Of a stretch of 64,000 bases of DNA, positions 55,320-64,000 are shown piece by piece. The stretch's first letter is position 1; every line of letters begins with the position of its first letter. A program made the translations under genes and the position numbers. This DNA is from Lepas anatifera (lineage: Eukaryota; Arthropoda; Thecostraca; Lepadidae). Under the pieces are notes generated by a model. That model searched no databases and was not told the DNA's origin. It saw only the letters and a list, made by a program, of their open reading frames with translations. Location: positions 868,001 to 932,000 of the forward strand of contig JAOTON010000971.1 in assembly GCA_034440635.1 (NCBI GenBank). Reading direction: 5' to 3'.

Positions 55320-56725
55320 AGTGCGGGCGCCTTCTGGGGCCCCTGGAACTTACTCTCGGGAGGCCCTGAGGCTAACTCTGAGCGGGGGAGGGGGGCAGGG
55401 GTGGACGCAGACCCGAGTTTTGGGAGGGGGCCAAACCCATGTCTACCTCTCCTCCTGGGGGGGGGGGACGTGCGATTTGGGTGCTCGACAGGCCTAGTAT
55501 AAGCTACCTCTCCAAGTAGGTACATAATCGCTATCCGGGGGGGTGGGGAGTCTGGATGCGAATACTTTTTGCTCGACAGGCCTAGTGTAAACACCTTTTT
55601 TCAAAAATTTATTCCACCTTTGGGGGTCAAAAGATGGTTTGGCCCCCTCCAGCGCATTGGGGGGGGGTCATGACCCGAATGCCCCCCCTGCGTCCGCCGA
55701 TGGGGGGAGGGATGCTCGCAGAGACTAGATCTCGGTGACACCTGAGGGCAATCCCAGGGGCCCCTGAGACTAACACCTGGAGGCCTCCTAGATCAACACC
55801 CCTGAGACTAATTATCAGGTATCTGACACTGACTCTAGGGACTCTCCTTTCACCAAAACTGAAAGGCCCCCTGAAAGTAACTCGGGCTCCCGAGATTAGT
55901 TCTTGGGGGACAGGGGACCCTGAGACTATATCTGGGGCATCCTGAGACCAACACTTGGTGGCACACACAAGGCTAATTTTCGGTTCATCCCCGATTTGCT
56001 GTCAGGGGACCCCTGGGACTGATTCCCGGGGCCTCTCAGACCAAAACTGAGGCGCTCCTGAGAACATCTCGGGGCTCATAAGATTATTTCTGGGAAGCAC
56101 CTGAGACTAACTATCGGGCCCCCCAAATTTTCTCTCGGGGGCCCCAGAGACTGAGTCTCGGATGCATCCAGGTTAGCTCTTGGGGTTCCCCTGAGGCTGT
56201 CTCTCGCGCAGCCCCTTAGACCAAAACTCGAAGGGGAAGGGGCACAACCTGAGGTTAATTCTCGAGGGCTCCCAAGACCACCTCTCGGGGGCCGCTGAAA
56301 GTAAATTTTGGCTCCTGAGAGAGGTGCCCTTGAGACTATGGGGGCCCCATGAGACCAACACTAGGCGACACCCATGATACTAGTTCTCAGGGCCCCACAT
56401 TAGCTTTCTGGGCCCCTGAGAGGTCCCCTTAGACCAAACCGACAGGGCACCTGATAAGAACTTGAGTCTCCCAAGACTAGTTCTCAGGGGCCCATGGGAG
56501 CGGCTCCCGGGGGCTCCCTGAGGCCCACTCTTGGGGTCCCTCAGACTGGGGGGGCCACTGAATCCGAATTTCGGGGGGCCCTGGGAGCGACTTTGGTGGG
56601 CTGAGTCTAACTCTCGGGGTCCCTTGAGACCCACAAATCTCGGAGGCTCTCTGAAACCGACTTTCGGGGCCCCTGATACCAACTCTCGGGGTGGAGGGTC
56701 CTGAGACCGACTCGGGGCCCCCTGG
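55320..56725. repeat. GGGCCCCTGAGACTAACTCTCGG-type minisatellite
   Basis: Degenerate 25-35-bp units (CCCTGAGACTAA, TCTCGGGGGCCCC) interrupted by the MITE at 55396-55702. G/C-rich and non-coding. Confidence 0.85.
55396..55702. mobile_element. hAT-type MITE, sister of 32199-32507
   Basis: Ends CAGGGGTGGACGCAGACCC and CTGCGTCCGCCGATG. It shares GGGTGCTCGACAGGCCTAGT and AAGCTACCTCTCCAAGTA with the other copy. The flanks are G runs, so the target duplication is unclear. Confidence 0.8.
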
Positions 56726-56891
56726 TCAGAGAATCCTCTGCAGTGCTCAATATCGACCCAAGGGGGTCCGCGGACCCCCTAGGACCCCCTTTGGCTAGTG
56801 TGTCTAGACAACCACCGAAAAACAAATCCAGGTGCTGGTCAACCAAGTGAGGGGAAACTCCAAACAGAGCCAACTCGCTTTTAACCACGTT

Positions 56892-56897
56892 TATTGA
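56892..56897 (-). promoter_or_regulatory. possible poly(A) signal of CPSF6
   Basis: TTTATT on the plus strand is AATAAA on the minus strand, about 560 bp past the CPSF6 stop. It is also close to the edge of the neighbouring minisatellite. Tentative. Confidence 0.4.
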
Positions 56898-57460
56898 ACA
56901 AATTTGCACCGTTATCACCAAGTGCATCAATCAAACATACCCGCAACTTTTTAATTCATTGTTCGAAAAAGGTGATTGGACCTTTATCAAATGAAATGAC
57001 TTGAACACAATGGAGATCCTCACCGAAGAAGATCCACCCCACCGGTAGAGCATCTTCCAATGACAAAAGAAAAACAGTTCCCGATCACCATCTGCCGGTG
57101 ACCCCCAAAACAGCTGGTCCGTTACCCAGACCTGTTCTAATCCAGCAATCAGCACAGCATGGAGCTTAATACAAGGACCATCACCCTCCTGCTTTTGAAA
57201 TAACACCACTAGTCAAAAACGCCTCAACAATGCTGAAGCAAAAAACAAACAAGCACGCATGCCACACAACTCCAGGTACGATGAGAATGATCAAAGCTGA
57301 GTCGCTGTCGACGACTCAATGATAAGCGCAGGGACGGTCCATGGTCAGTACCATCGGACAGAACCACTTCCCAACTCCAAGTGAAGACGCCACGTCATTG
57401 GTGTGACGTCACTCTTTGAGCAGCCACCGTTGGAGCGGTGTGACCAGTGAGGTCGGAGGT

Positions 57461-57557
57461 TCAGCGGCGGTCTCGGGCGCGGTCGTCGCGCCGGTAGACC
57501 TCCCGCTCCTCACGCCGCTCCTTCTCCCGGTACCGTTCGTCGTAGTGCGAGCGGCTG
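57461..57557 (-). CDS. CPSF6: CPSF6 last exon
   Basis: Minus-strand acceptor TCGTCTCTAG; its first C completes an AGC codon. It encodes SRSHYDERYREKERREEREV and YRRDDRARDRR followed by TGA at 57463-57461. This resembles the human ending with repeated RE/RD and a YR..R finish. Confidence 0.88.
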
Positions 57558-60500
57558 CTAGAGACGAAGGGACCGTTTGTAGGAGAGACCAGAAGACACT
57601 CACACATCCTGCATGACACATCCGCACGGAGATCCAACTTAAGTACTGCACTGAAGCTTGCTAGGTCCCTGGCCCAAGCAGCGTATCCAGTTGGCAAAAA
57701 GCTAACGAAATTATGGAATTACTGATCAGGTTCATTCATGCCTTCAAGCTGGAACTGAGAGTTTTTAAGCTCCAACTTACACATATCTGCCATCTTATCT
57801 CCACTCGGCTGTCTCTCGCATCAAACCGAAGAGAAAAGCCCACTTCCCACCACTTCAAGTCAGGTTCAAGCGAATCATCCGACCAAATTTCATATTTACC
57901 CAAAGCGCAACAAGTGGGCACCAGGAGTCAGTAGCGGGCGGCCTCACCTCTCCCGGTCACGCTCCCGACGCTCCTCCCCGTACCCACGCTCGCGCTCCCG
58001 GTCCCGCGGTGAGCGCGAGCGGTCCCGTTCCCGGGAGCGCGACCTCTCGCGTCGGCGACCGCTGCTACCGACGCGGTCGCGGTCCCGCTCGCGCGACCGC
58101 GACCGTGATCGCTCTGAAGACAGAACACGCGGCGTGTTTCAGAGGTGACTTAGTGTATCGGTAACGGAACGACTGTCCTATCGCTGCTGACAGGTTCTAG
58201 AAGAAATAGTTATTGGTACAGCACCTGGAAGTCAGACTGAAAAAAACTGCTGATCGCGTGGGCTAGCACTCAATAGCGTGGAAACTTCTGCCATTGCTGC
58301 TGAGTCGAGGACTTACAATCGGTAGCGATACAGCCATCGATGTTTGGCACCAACCCCGAACATTCTTATTTGACCAATGTTTCCTTCACACTAGCGGACT
58401 GGCAAAAATATTCCTTCACGGCGTTATTGTGAACTGCATATCCAATCTTTATATTGATAGCCTAGTGGGACGCAGATTTTATCATCAAAATGCAAAATAC
58501 GCCAAGCTTAGGTTCCTTAAAAGATGGCATCTAACACCGCAGAGCAATCATCTTCCAAAAAATGACCCACACTCCGTAAAAACTTCCGAGACCGATTTAG
58601 CAACAGTCGATACTTGTGATTAATGTAGTATGACCTGTGGTCATACACAACTCTTTTTTAAACCACAGATGACGGCTGAGATAAGCTCCCAGATGAAGTC
58701 TCAGACTTCGCTCAGAGCAGACCTAAAGCAGCGGTTGGCCTGAGGGAGGTGTACTCGCCTCTGTCCTTGCGGCCGTAGCTCTTGGCCTCGACGCCGTGCA
58801 GCGTGTCCTGCAGGGAGCTGATGAGGATCTTGCAGCGCTCGTCGGGGGCCACCTTGGACTGCTTGATGAGCGACACGGCCGTCACCAGCGTCTCGATGGC
58901 GCTGGCGTACTCACCTGAACACAGACAAAACACAGAGGCTATCACTAGAGACAGGTCAACACTCTGCTGCACAGCCCTGAACCAGACAGCTGGGCTCTCA
59001 CCTCTTTCAAACACGACTGAGCGTTCACAGTCGGGAATGTTCGTTTTCAGTCTTAGCTAGCTGAATCAGTCGGTGCGAATTTTTAAAGGGGATGAGACAT
59101 CTTCATAATGGGATTTGAACTGAGATAACCATGTGATAGAGGATGCAAATAAGTCATTTGATCGATAGTTTATTTGTACCTGAACTTACCGTTCACGGAG
59201 AATAAAGGAAAAACTTCACCGTCTATTGACCCCGTCCTCTCCAGGTGGTCACAAGGTATGACGTAGCCTTGGGAAGGTGACGTAATGCTCAAGCCCCGCT
59301 GCGCGGTTGAATATTTCTTGCTTGGACCTCTTTAAAATATACGTGCTAAAAGTGCCTTTGGTACTGGCGACTATTAATGCGTATAGCTTTCTTCAATGAC
59401 AAGTTTGAAATATGAAATGTTTCAAAATATATCAAGAAAAATAACATACATTTGGTAAGTGTCCTTTGGGTCCTAGTGATAACTTTTTTAGCTAATAACA
59501 CTTCAATTGTACTCGTGTTCACTTGTGGCGCAAATCAAAGAGGTTAAATCTGGCACAAATCATTACCAGATCATGAGGACATTCAGATACGGATATTTTT
59601 ACCTGTGGTAAAGGAAAATTGAATAACACGAAATCATTGTTTTCAAGAAAAAATGTCCCTAAAACTGCTCCTTCTGAAATTGCACCAGGGCGCCACATTC
59701 CCTTTAACGAAAACGAGACCAAGTTTAGTGTTTCGAGGCTGTGTAAATAAAGATAGTGAAAAAATTTTTACTCGATTCCAATTAAAAAAATATATTGAAA
59801 GCAAAATTATTCAAGTGAATTGCAATTTTCTAAACTCCATAGCTGCAATGCACTCGTGGAGATTTTGTGTCAATGGCTAGTTCTGATGGGGGGGATTCAT
59901 ACCTAGCCGTTAAATTTTTCCGGTCCATAGTTTTGATCACTAAAGACAAGACCCTCCACATCATCAAGGAATGACGAGGTTATTCCACTTTTATCCTTAG
60001 ACAGACTCGCAAATGAAGATAACAAATGTGTTCGGGAATCAAACCAATACCATTTGTGCTGTGCGTTTCGAAGAACACATTCCTGTGAGCTAATATAATC
60101 CATAAGAGGCTGCACCTTCCGTGAGGTACCAACTCACCAGCCGAGGCATCGGCGACGGCGCGAGCGATGGCTGAGCTGGACACTGTCCGGTTTCTGTTCA
60201 TTATTTCCTCGAACTCGGCCTCCCCCAGCGCCGGGGTGGCGGGGCGGCCGGCGGCTGAGGCGCGGAGGCCGCCGCCGGGGCCGGGGCGGCAGCGGGCGAG
60301 GCAGCAGAAGCTGCAGCCTGCGGCGGCGGAGCGCCATAGCCGGGCGGAGGCGCGCTGCTGGGCGGGAAGAAGGCCGGGTTGGCGTGAGGAGCCGGCGCGC
60401 TGCCGGCGGGCGGGGGCGGTCCCTGCGGAGGCGCCACGGGCGGTGGCGGCCCTGAGAAGGGCGGCTGCTGCTGCGGCGGCCGCGACCAGTCTGGCGGAGG

Positions 60501-62160
60501 ACGCTGCGTCGGCGGTGACTGCTGCGGAAGCATGCGCGGCGGCTGCTGCTGCGGCGGGGTCTGCGGCATCACCCGCGGTGGCTGCTGCGGCATCATCTGC
60601 GGTGGCTGCTGCGGCATCATCTGCGGCGGCTGCTGCGGCATCATTTGCGGTGGCTGCTGCGGCATCATCTGCGGCGGCTGATGCGGCATCATCTGCTGAT
60701 GCGGTAGTGGCATCATAGGCGGCGGCCCTTGCATCATCCCAGGCAGTGGCGGCTGCATCTGGTGTGGCATCATCTGCATGGGCGGCCCGCGGCCGTCCAT
60801 GGGTGGCGGCGGCGGCCCGCCCGGGTGCATGTAGGGCAGCGGGCCCTGGCCGGGACCGGGGCCCATGCCGCGGCCGTAGCTGCCGTGCGGCGGGCCTATA
60901 GGCGGCCCCATCGGAGGCATGGGCCCGGAGCGGCCGTGCATGGGTGGGCCGCCTCCGTGCGGACTGTGCGGGCGACGTGGGCCGCCCGAGCCGCGCCGGT
61001 CGCGACGCTCGGCATCCCGCGGTGGCGCGCTCTGCTGACCCTGGCCGGGATGAGGCGGGCGCGAGCGGGACTGAGACTCAAACTGCCGGGACACACCGCA
61101 CTCGTCACGCAGGAATGACTCAGAAAACTTACAAAGATATGAGAAGATGAAACAGAAGATAGAAAAGATACCATACTCGTCAGAGATGACGGCAACATTT
61201 TTATTCCAATCCTGACATTTTTCGAAAAACATTCAGATTGCCTCAGGCAATCCCCAGAAAAACTTTAGACACTCGAACCTTGACTGGTACAGCACGGCTC
61301 TACGCCACAAAAACCCGTGGTTAAAATATCACAGAAATCTACGATGTACGGTGTCATACCTTAGCCAATCTATCGTGGAAATGTCCCTGCATTTAATGTC
61401 CTTGACTTTGCTCCAGGTGACAATGTCAATGTGTGTGTATGCGGTCGCTGCAACACTACGCAGAAACGAACATACATTTTTATAAAAAAAGGTAGGCAAC
61501 TTGGATTCAGAACCAAATCCGGCAGTTGCGACCCAAATTCCAAATTTCAGCTTTTTGCCTCAACTCGACAAATTGCTCTGACTCTTGAAGGATTTTAGCG
61601 CTTGAAGTGCACGATATTCAAAATCAGTGGCCGATACAAGGGGAGAATTAGGGGCCCAAGCCCCCAAAATTTCAGAGAGCCTATAGTGCTCCGAGGCAAT
61701 GGCGGGGAGGCTCTAGTCCCCCATATGTTTTCCTGGATCCGCCACTGTTTAAAACCATTTCAATTATGGGCATATCGTATAATTTGATGTACTATCTAAT
61801 CTCATTTTCTGGCTCTGATTTCTAGCTTGAGCTGGCGGTAGGGCAATAGCCTGATGTTCCAATGACAGAGTAAATGTAAATACAAACACTTGTAATGAAA
61901 CACCTCGCCGCGTTGCTCGTGCCACAGCTCACCCGCTGGAGGGTGACCTTGTTGGTGTAGGTGACGAGAGGATGCTGCCCGTGCAGCACCTTCTCCCCCA
62001 ACTTCTGCAGACACTTCTGGTAGCTGGCGTCGGACTCGATGAAGATCATGCAGAAGCCTTTGCTCTGGCCGTTGATGCGATTCTCATAGAACTTGATGTC
62101 CACCAGGTCCTTGACACCAATGTCCTTGCAGGCGTTCTCGATGTCAGTATCCGTCGTCCA
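57461..62160 (-). CDS. CPSF6: CPSF6, cleavage factor Im 68-kDa subunit, 5' end missing
   Basis: CPSF6 pairs with NUDT21 in cleavage factor Im, binds UGUA sites and steers poly(A) site choice in the nucleus (family knowledge). Minus-strand exons are 62160-61933 (RRM), 61082-60138 (Pro-rich), 58914-58759, 58113-57948 and 57557-57461 (RS-like tail). Landmarks are WTTDTDIENACKDIG, the RNP1-like NGQSKGFCMIFI, HANPAFFPP, EAEFEEIMNRNR, SSSAIARAVADASAGEYASA, IETLVTAVSLIKQSKV and an Arg/Ser/Asp/Glu tail. Phases agree at all junctions except that exon 61082-60138 is one base short, so the frame slips between the alanine/proline stretch and EFEEIM. RNP2 (LYIGNL) belongs to an upstream exon not found between 62161 and the window end. 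CPSF7 is a possible alternative name in vertebrate terms. Confidence 0.93.
57948..58113 (-). CDS. CPSF6: CPSF6 exon, RS/RD/RE-rich
   Basis: Minus-strand acceptor CTGTCTTCAG, donor GTGAGG. In the frame set by its neighbours it encodes RSRSRSRERDRDR, RSRSRERDRSRSPRDRERER and GYGEERRERDRE, the alternating-charge tail typical of CPSF6 that serves nuclear import and protein contacts. It ends in phase 2. Confidence 0.88.
58759..58914 (-). CDS. CPSF6: CPSF6 exon with conserved helical block, GC donor
   Basis: Minus-strand acceptor TGTGTTCAG; it completes a GGT codon and encodes EYASAIETLVTAVSLIKQSK, VAPDERCKILISSLQDTLHG and VEAKSYGRKDR. The border that preserves frame is AGAG|GCGAGT, a GC donor; phase 1 then joins to AG at 58113 as a GAG codon. 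Confidence 0.9.
59087..59703. mobile_element. TTAA-target MITE in a CPSF6 intron
   Basis: Ends AGGGGATGAGACATC and GGCGCCACATTCCCT, flanked by TTAA at 59083-59086 and 59704-59707. It shares sequence with 23270-23694 and end type with 15760-16227. Confidence 0.7.
60138..61082 (-). CDS. CPSF6: CPSF6 exon: proline-rich region and EFEEIM motif, one-base frameshift
   Basis: Minus-strand acceptor TGTCCCGGCAG, donor GTGAGT. It begins FESQSRSRPPHPGQGQQ, continues with PM/PG/PP-rich sequence including four or more near-perfect octapeptides QMMPQQPP, then PHANPAFFPP. The reading frame reaches a stop at 60201, while the essential EFEEIMNRNRTVSSSAIARA lies in another frame. Length 945 would need to be 946 to leave in phase 1, so one base appears missing in the GC-rich stretch near 60205-60330. 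Confidence 0.85.
60560..60705 (-). repeat. CPSF6: 24-bp coding repeat in CPSF6
   Basis: At least four tandem units of TGCGGCATCATCTGCGG(C/T)G (plus strand) encode QMMPQQPP on the minus strand. The third positions differ, as expected for an older coding repeat. Confidence 0.9.
61625..61747. mobile_element. short hAT-type MITE in a CPSF6 intron
   Basis: Ends CAGTGGCCGATACAAG and CTGGATCCGCCACTG. Flanking 8-mers TTCAAAAT and TTTAAAAC agree at six positions. 123 bp. Confidence 0.7.
61933..62160 (-). CDS. CPSF6: CPSF6 exon: most of the RRM
   Basis: Minus-strand acceptor TCTCTTACAG, donor GTGAGC; 76 codons, phase 0. It encodes WTTDTDIENACKDIGVKDLV, DIKFYENRINGQSKGFCMIF and LHGQHPLVTYTNKVTLQR, matching human WWTTDEDLTEAVHSLGVNDI and following residues. 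Confidence 0.94.
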
Positions 62161-64000
62161 CTGTAAGAGACACATAATGTTTCAAATATTTTCGGCCTCC
62201 CCTTGACACATAGATCATTCAAAGTTCATGAGCCACCACTAAAACACAAAATGGCCATCTCAGGACACCATTCAAGTTAAGTCTCAGCCACGCAGCACAG
62301 CGTCTCAGACTCGGCTTGTATTTGGCGAAACTTTTCTTCGAAATTTGCGACTTGATATTGTAGCTCAGAAATAGCTCTATCCGAAGGAATTCTTTATGAT
62401 GAATCCATTTTTTATTGTTCCAGAAGTAGGAAAATACTCTCAGCTTTCGTACTGGTGGGGGTCCTAAAGTACCCCTTGTAATATCTAAAAAACAAACAAA
62501 CAAACAAAGGAGGTTGAATGAATTTCCGCCTAGCGTTTTGTGCGGGCTATAACAATTTACATAATAGCCAAATTAAATTCACCTGTGGCAATATCTTCGA
62601 GGTCAAACACGGTCATAAAGGTCAAATCTGGGCAATGCTTTGGACCTGTCTCGAAATGCCAGGATTATGCGGAAAAACTCACGAATTAACTAAAAATGGG
62701 CCGGGATCATGGAAGGCAACCCCATGAAATGATGCTACATAAATGTTACGGTCAAAAATATTCAAGGTCATTGACCTATGCCGTCGAAATACGACGTACT
62801 CCCTATATTTCGCCCTATAATTGAGAATTTAGCACCCGTTGAGCTAGAAATGAAGAGTTTACGCTGCTTCATGATCTTATAACTTAAAATCTGACCTTGA
62901 AATTAACATCAGGTAACCTTGACTGTGACGTCATATGTCACACTGAGTGACGCCATTTTCCCGCAGGCTCTCAGGTCAGTGACCTTTGTGACTGTCCTTC
63001 TACTAAGCGTGTTAACGAAGGGCAAACAATCCCCTCCCTCTCCCCTCTACAGACCTGGCTGTGTGTGTGGCATAAATGTGCATTTATACCACAGAATCAT
63101 AATATTCAGAACAAATAATTGAATGGAAATCACAACGATGTTCGGGAAAAGACAACAGTTGCACATTGAGCCACCGGAAGTGCAGGATTGGTGCTCGAAG
63201 ATAATGACGCATCGTGTTAAAACGTTAATGGTGAAAATGAAACCTTCTCAGGACTAACGAAAAACATAACGCCCTTCTATATCAAAATAGAAAGAGGGTC
63301 ATGTTTGTATCTTTCAAATTTCGGTCCATAATATTTTTTTCTAAAAAAAACTTATTTTTACGCCTACCCACTAACACTTTTGCTATAACGCCTAAAAATC
63401 ATAAATTCCATGTCTGTGGATATCATTAGCTTCCTCACAAAATCAGCTTTCGGTAGGTGCGCCATTGGTAATGATTTTGTGCGTGGATGTTTGTGTAGGA
63501 TCGCATTTCCACGAGTCCTTCTTAGATCTTCAACATTTTTCCTTTTTTAATTTGCATCGAAATTGCTAAACGTTTTTAAACATTTTGGCAACATGAAAAA
63601 CATTACTCCGGGAATCCACAAACTATTTTGGAAGCCAAGATAAAGAGTTTGGCCTTGGGTGCTGAACTTTGCTTTCATCTCAATTCACTTGGGAGCTGGG
63701 CGTCCGAAAAGTACGAGATACACAACCATTGGCGTCGAAAAATGACATTTCTATCCTCTTTTCATCTATATGTTTTCATGTTTATAAACTTTTGTCTACT
63801 CAAAACCAGTTTAACTATGAAAAACAGAATCATCAAGGAAATTGTAATGCAATAAACACCTAAATGTTTAAGCTCAATTTTAAACACGGAGTTCCGCCAA
63901 ATGCAAGCAGATTTAGAGCCGATATCATATTTAGTTCTGTAAATATCACCTCTTACTTTCTTTATTAGTCAATCATTCAGCCACCACGAGTGAGAGTACG
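62161..64000. other. CPSF6 upstream intron; AGGTCA-rich repeat remnant
   Basis: No CPSF6 N-terminal exon was recognised. At about 62600-62990 the sequence is rich in AGGTCA/TGACCT (GGTCATTGACCT, AGGTCAGTGACC), like the TTAA-type family above, without clear ends. The remainder is AT-rich with nothing recognised. Confidence 0.5.

Noticed and set aside
60167..61118. Plus-strand alanine-rich open frames
   Set aside because: Antisense to the CPSF6 proline-rich exon; poly-Ala arises from the QMMPQQPP-coding repeats.

Overview
The window is nuclear DNA from an animal, most likely an arthropod and probably a crustacean. Genes are intron-rich, coding exons are GC-rich with C/G-ending codons, and introns are AT-richer and packed with DNA transposons. 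The PTB-PDZ gene reads very like the arthropod X11/Mint family, but the species is inference. All gene calls come from reading exons against remembered families and checking that splice phases agree; nothing was aligned by computer.

Layout. (1) About 3.3-16.6 kb, plus strand: the 3' half of an X11/Mint (APBA, lin-10) adaptor gene, with PTB domain, two PDZ domains and a C-terminal PVYI tail. It shows two oddities: a second, divergent copy of the exon that starts the PTB domain, preceded by a 250-codon tyrosine-rich exon; and a 51-bp tandem array built from the end of a PTB exon plus its 5' splice site. (2) 16.7-24.0 kb: intergenic, with decayed repeats, a dead non-LTR reverse transcriptase, an orphan exon candidate and a SINE. 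(3) 24.1-34.5 kb, plus strand: complete NOC2L (nucleolar complex protein 2), 13 coding exons, about 752 residues, with one apparent one-base frameshift in exon 1. (4) 35.3-43.2 kb, minus strand, convergent with NOC2L: complete TMEM138, four exons, 161 residues, with a perfect RFX X-box 190 bp upstream of its ATG, as expected for a cilium gene. Its 6.6-kb first intron holds two transposon families. (5) 44.75-55.18 kb: a 10.4-kb hAT-type element with a perfect 8-bp target duplication. Inside it lies a tandemly duplicated 1.3-kb unit with a tRNA-like segment, and inside one copy of that unit lies a second, 4.1-kb hAT-type element, also with a perfect 8-bp target duplication. (6) 55.3-56.7 kb: a degenerate minisatellite. 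(7) 57.5-62.2 kb, minus strand: CPSF6 from the RRM to its stop; the first exon(s) lie beyond the window. One exon carries an apparent one-base deletion.

The four genes are unrelated housekeeping or signalling genes (synaptic/trafficking adaptor, ribosome biogenesis, cilium, mRNA 3' processing). There is no operon. Transposon families recognised by ends and target duplications include hAT-type MITEs, TTAA-target MITEs (one family crowded with AGGTCA/TGACCT half-sites) and a pogo-like remnant with TA target.
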